Shown piece by piece: positions 61,529 through 64,000 of a stretch of DNA of 64,000 nt. The position numbers were made by a program, and so were the translations under genes. Where the stretch lies: the NCBI RefSeq assembly GCF_007997215.1, contig NZ_VORW01000012.1, forward strand, positions 1-64,000. Direction: 5' to 3'. The first letter of the stretch is position 1. Each line of letters starts with the position of its first letter. This DNA comes from Algoriphagus aquimarinus (GTDB lineage Bacteria; Bacteroidota; Bacteroidia; Cytophagales; Cyclobacteriaceae). Below the pieces are notes generated by a model. It had not been told where the DNA came from and made no database searches. It was given only the letters and a program-made list of their open reading frames with translations.

Positions 61529-62459
61529 ACCCCAATACCTTTAAATTTTCCAGAATAGTAACTGTTCCTGCATCCATTTTGGAGAAGGCAAACCAGCGCT
61601 TGCCCAGATCTTTGATGGATGCTCCAATATGATAGATTTCCTTTACGTCCAGAATCAGAAATCGGTCGTGTGCTTTCGTAAACTCCTGAATCTGTATGGG
61701 TGGATATTGCGCATTGTACTTATCCAGATCTATTCGGAGTTGCTTGCCGATGGTTTTGGTGAAAATCGTGCATTTTACCCCATCTTTCCTTTTTCCCAGA
61801 AGCCACAGCACCGAATCATCCACATAGTTATCCAAGAGTAGAATGGATTTTTCTGCCTTGCGGACTAAGTCAGAAACAAATTGATGCGCATCAAACACCT
61901 GCCCATCAAAGAAAATCCCTTGCTTCGGCGCGGGATCTTTATTTTCCAAGGCTTTAAAAATCTGCTCGAACTTTTGATCCGATTCCAATTGCTTCAATTC
62001 TACCCGATCCATACGTTGGATGATCAATTGATTGGACGATAGTTGCTTGCGCATCGCAATAAACGCATTCATAATTTGGATACTGACCTGAATGGCAATA
62101 TCAGATCTTAACACCGCAGAGAGCATAGCGACACCCTGCTCGGTGAATGCATAGGGTCTATACTTGATGTTTTTACCAAGTTTATTATTCAAGGTCACAT
62201 TTTGTGACCTTGAATTTGAGGCTACATTTTGAAATCCCAGATGTCCAAACCGGTTGCAATTTGTGACCAGTTCAGATAAATCATTTTCGTTGAGTTGAAA
62301 TCGAAATGAATCAGGAAAACGTGAAATATTTCGTTTTACGGCTTGATTGAGCACCTTAGTTTCGATTTGGTACAATTCAGCCAAATCACGGTCTATCATC
62401 ACCTGCTGATCTTGAAAGGTGAAAATTCGATTTTCGATATGTTGCAGATCCTTACTCAT
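61521..62459 (-). CDS. ORF6N protein with PLD-like C-terminal domain
   Basis: A 312-residue protein with an N-terminal ORF6N domain (IENRIFTFQDQQVMIDRDLAELYQIETKVLNQAVKRNISRFPDSFRFQL, then the YAFTEQGVAMLSAVLRS hallmark). The C-terminal part (about 195-300) has a PLD-like pattern (SILLLDNYVDDSVLWLL, AHDRFLILDVKEIYHIGASIKDLGKRWFAFSKM). It is a common accessory gene in Bacteroidota type I loci. It ends ENLKVLGYE, the same tail as hsdM (ENLKVLGYNV); see the finding on this. Its function is unknown; DNA binding is likely. Confidence 0.88.
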   Translation of the reverse strand: MSKDLQHIENRIFTFQDQQVMIDRDLAELYQIETKVLNQAVKRNISRFPDSFRFQLNENDLSELVTNCNRFGHLGFQNVASNSRSQNVTLNNKLGKNIKYRPYAFTEQGVAMLSAVLRSDIAIQVSIQIMNAFIAMRKQLSSNQLIIQRMDRVELKQLESDQKFEQIFKALENKDPAPKQGIFFDGQVFDAHQFVSDLVRKAEKSILLLDNYVDDSVLWLLGKRKDGVKCTIFTKTIGKQLRIDLDKYNAQYPPIQIQEFTKAHDRFLILDVKEIYHIGASIKDLGKRWFAFSKMDAGTVTILENLKVLGYE

Positions 62460-62470
62460 GACTCAAAATC

Positions 62471-62636
62471 GTCTGAATCACGGATTGATACGGATTTTAG
62501 GATTTCACGGATTTTTCAATCCTAGACTTGATTCTTAAACTATTTATCATCTGTGTAATCTTTTAATCAGTTTAATCCGTGTTTTAGAATTTTCATTCCG
62601 TGCCATCCTTTAATCCCTCTAATCCGTGATTCTGAC
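62471..62636. repeat. MITE-like element 1 (166 bp)
   Basis: Terminal inverted repeats GTCTGAATCACGGATT (62471-62486) and AATCCGTGATTCTGAC (62621-62636) match at 15 of 16 bases. The interior has more copies of the ACGGATT and AATCCGTG words. It lies between ORF6N and GxxExxY genes and has no coding capacity. Confidence 0.65.
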
Positions 62637-62660
62637 ATTTTCATCCCTGGTTCAGACATT

Positions 62661-63038
62661 TCATCTTACCAATCGTTTAAATGTCATTGATTTGCTTCCG
62701 AAATTAATCAGCAAACCTACCTCAAGTTGATAGGCCTTCAAGTAGTTTAAGGCTTGAGCCAAATGGACATCTTCTAATTCCTTGATGGCTTTCAGCTCTA
62801 CCAATACTTTTCCTTCCACCACAAAATCTGCCCGTCTTGTTCCCAAAGGATGCGCTAATTCCTTATACCAGATATCCTGTTCGATTTCTCTGGCAAACTC
62901 CAAATTCTTTTGAGCGAATTCATAAGCCAAGGCCCGTTGATAGATGACTTCTTGAAATCCATTTCCTAATTCCTTGTGTACCTCAAAGGCAGCCCCAATG
63001 ATCTTTTCGGTTATTTCCTTATGTTTCAACTCAGTCAT
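62661..63038 (-). CDS. GxxExxY protein
   Basis: A 125-residue protein of the GxxExxY family (GNGFQEVIYQRAL gives the name motif G-x2-E-x2-Y). Its core (RRADFVVEGKVLVELKAIKELEDVHLAQALNYLKAYQ) looks like a PD-(D/E)xK nuclease: Asp in ADFVV and the E-x-K of VELKA. Biochemical function is not established. It sits in the hsd operon between two MITE-like elements, which suggests that it travels as a cassette. Confidence 0.9.
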   Translation of the reverse strand: MTELKHKEITEKIIGAAFEVHKELGNGFQEVIYQRALAYEFAQKNLEFAREIEQDIWYKELAHPLGTRRADFVVEGKVLVELKAIKELEDVHLAQALNYLKAYQLEVGLLINFGSKSMTFKRLVR

Positions 63039-63059
63039 CCCTGTGATCTATTTAAATTC

Positions 63060-63187
63060 GTCAGAATCACAGATTGACACGGATCATTTGATTTCACAGA
63101 TAGTTTGAACCTTCTTGCTATACTTCCTCTATATTTCATTTTACGTTTCTGTGTAATCCTTTAATCTATTAAATCCGTGATTCAGAC
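63060..63187. repeat. MITE-like element 2 (128 bp)
   Basis: Terminal inverted repeats GTCAGAATCACAGATT (63060-63075) and AATCCGTGATTCAGAC (63172-63187) match at 14 of 16 bases and resemble those of element 1. The right end overlaps the hsdM stop codon (63182-63184): the last codons of hsdM (AAT GTC TGA) read from this repeat. Confidence 0.65.
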
Positions 63188-64000
63188 ATTGTATCCCAAC
63201 ACCTTTAAATTCTCTCGAATAGCCTGATCCAATTCCTCAGCTTGAGCCATTTGGTTTTTCAGTGTGGCGGTCAGTTCTGCCATCTTATCCTCGAAGTGAA
63301 TTCCATCGTCTTCCTCTTCGGCCACGCCTACATAGCGACCGGGAGTTAGGACGTAGTCGTTGGCTTGGATCTCGGAAAGGGTGGCGGATTTGCAGTAGCC
63401 GGGGATGTCACCCCCCCAGCCCCCCTGAAGGGGGGAGTCGGAACCTTCTTCCTCCCCCTTTAGGGGGATTGAGGGGGTAAGGGGGATTGAGGGGGTAAAG
63501 TTGCGCCAAGTGTGATAGGTGTTGGCGATGTAGGCAATATCCTCTTTGGTGAGTTCTTTTTGGGTGCGGTCAATCATGCTACCGATTTGTCGGGCATCAA
63601 TAAAGAGGGTCTCACCGCTTCGATCCCGAAACTCTTTTTCTGGATTCTCAGGATGTGGTCGTTGCTTCTTGTTTTTGGTCACAAACCATAGACAAACCGG
63701 AATCTGCGTGGTATAGAAAAGTTGACCCGGTAGCGCGATCATGCAGTCCACCATATCCTTATCCACCAGTTGCTGACGGATCTCGCCCTCACCGGAGGTA
63801 TTGGTACTCATGGAGCCATTCGCCAAGACAAAGCCTGCCGTTCCGTTTTCGGAGAGTTTGCTCAGCATATGCAGAATCCAGGCATAGTTGGCATTTCCTG
63901 CCGGAGGTGTGGTAAAACCCGACCAGCGGGAATCATCTTCCAGTTCGTTCTTTTCCCTCCACTGACTTTGGTTGAAAGGTGGATTGGCCATGATGTAATC
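63182..64000 (-). CDS. hsdM: Type I modification methylase, C-terminal part
   Basis: A partial gene; the 5' end lies beyond the window. About 273 residues are visible, starting DYIMANPPFNQSQW, where NPPF is the catalytic motif IV of adenine-N6 methylases. It continues with GFVLANGSMSTNTSGEGEIRQQLVDKDMVDCMIALPGQLFYTTQIPVCLWFVTK, typical of HsdM, and a coiled tail. A Pro/Gly-rich insert (TPSIPLKGEEEGSDSPLQGG, encoded by 63408-63498) interrupts the usual ...WRN...DIPGYCKSATL junction. The stop lies in a MITE-like repeat, giving NV in place of the native E. Confidence 0.95.
   Translation of the reverse strand, partial: DYIMANPPFNQSQWREKNELEDDSRWSGFTTPPAGNANYAWILHMLSKLSENGTAGFVLANGSMSTNTSGEGEIRQQLVDKDMVDCMIALPGQLFYTTQIPVCLWFVTKNKKQRPHPENPEKEFRDRSGETLFIDARQIGSMIDRTQKELTKEDIAYIANTYHTWRNFTPSIPLTPSIPLKGEEEGSDSPLQGGWGGDIPGYCKSATLSEIQANDYVLTPGRYVGVAEEEDDGIHFEDKMAELTATLKNQMAQAEELDQAIRENLKVLGYNV
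63408..63498. repeat. Palindromic repeat inserted in frame in hsdM
   Basis: A 91-bp GC-rich block with CCCCCCTGAAGGGGGG-type and CCCCCTTTAGGGGG palindromes and a tandem GGGGGATTGAGGGGGTAA (two copies, 63463-63498). It keeps the reading frame and adds about 30 residues to HsdM. Similar G-runs occur at 47624-47641. Confidence 0.75.

Overview
This is chromosomal DNA of a marine or soil Bacteroidota, most likely order Cytophagales, family Cyclobacteriaceae (Algoriphagus-like). The evidence is the family content: DUF5686 and carboxypeptidase-like surface proteins, 6-bladed beta-propeller lipoproteins, a short 287-residue primary sigma factor, BshB1 for bacillithiol, ThuA and Gfo/Idh/MocA sugar genes, LytS/LytTR pairs, GxxExxY and ORF6N genes. 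Several promoters also show the Bacteroidota -7 element TAnnTTTG. The genus is inferred by recollection, not by a search.

Layout. 0.2-5.4 kb: 2-hydroxyglutarate oxidase, two cell-surface proteins and a ParE-type toxin-antitoxin pair. 5.6-9.0 kb: the conserved thrS-infC-rpmI-rplT cluster. 9.0-12.9 kb: an envelope operon (regulatory-domain protein, thioredoxin-like lipoprotein, propeller lipoprotein). 12.9-14.2 kb: an NRAMP-related transporter lacking the usual DPGN motif. 14.3-15.8 kb: a strange array of broken tRNA(CAT) copies, each with its own terminator, a GC-rich palindrome and, in two copies, a nearly identical GIY-YIG nuclease gene; one intact tRNA remains. 16-28.2 kb: housekeeping genes (START-like, LptF/G permease, rpsO, pnp, rpoD, trxB, M23/LysM peptidase, bshB1, pdxH, yqgE, DUF349).

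28.3-35.95 kb: a complete 7.56-kb integrative element in tRNA-Thr(TGT), bounded by a perfect 47-bp direct repeat. It carries a tyrosine recombinase, an excisionase-like HTH protein, a D5/P4-type helicase and a zinc-finger primase, but no capsid, conjugation or transposition gene. It therefore looks like a phage-satellite or minimal replicating island. Insertion separated the tRNA from its old terminator, and the element supplies a new one.

36-45 kb: small secreted proteins, then a four-gene carbohydrate operon on the minus strand: a 1171-aa ThuA/dehydrogenase/HEAT/cupredoxin lipoprotein, a TIM-barrel isomerase, an oxidoreductase and a lipid-anchored cytochrome c. An AraC regulator is transcribed divergently. 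45-54.7 kb: two LytS-type kinase/LytTR regulator pairs, one preceded by an unlisted 47-codon membrane protein, plus DASS and TauE transporters and a serine hydrolase.

54.7-64 kb: a type I restriction-modification operon on the minus strand, hsdM-(GxxExxY)-(ORF6N)-hsdS-PrrC/RloC-like ATPase-hsdR. The M-S-tRNase-R order matches the prrABCD arrangement, so this may be a restriction system guarded by an anticodon nuclease. The hsdM-hsdS junction has been split by two MITE-like repeats with their cassette genes, and hsdM carries an in-frame palindromic repeat. All calls rest on reading the sequence; no database search was run.
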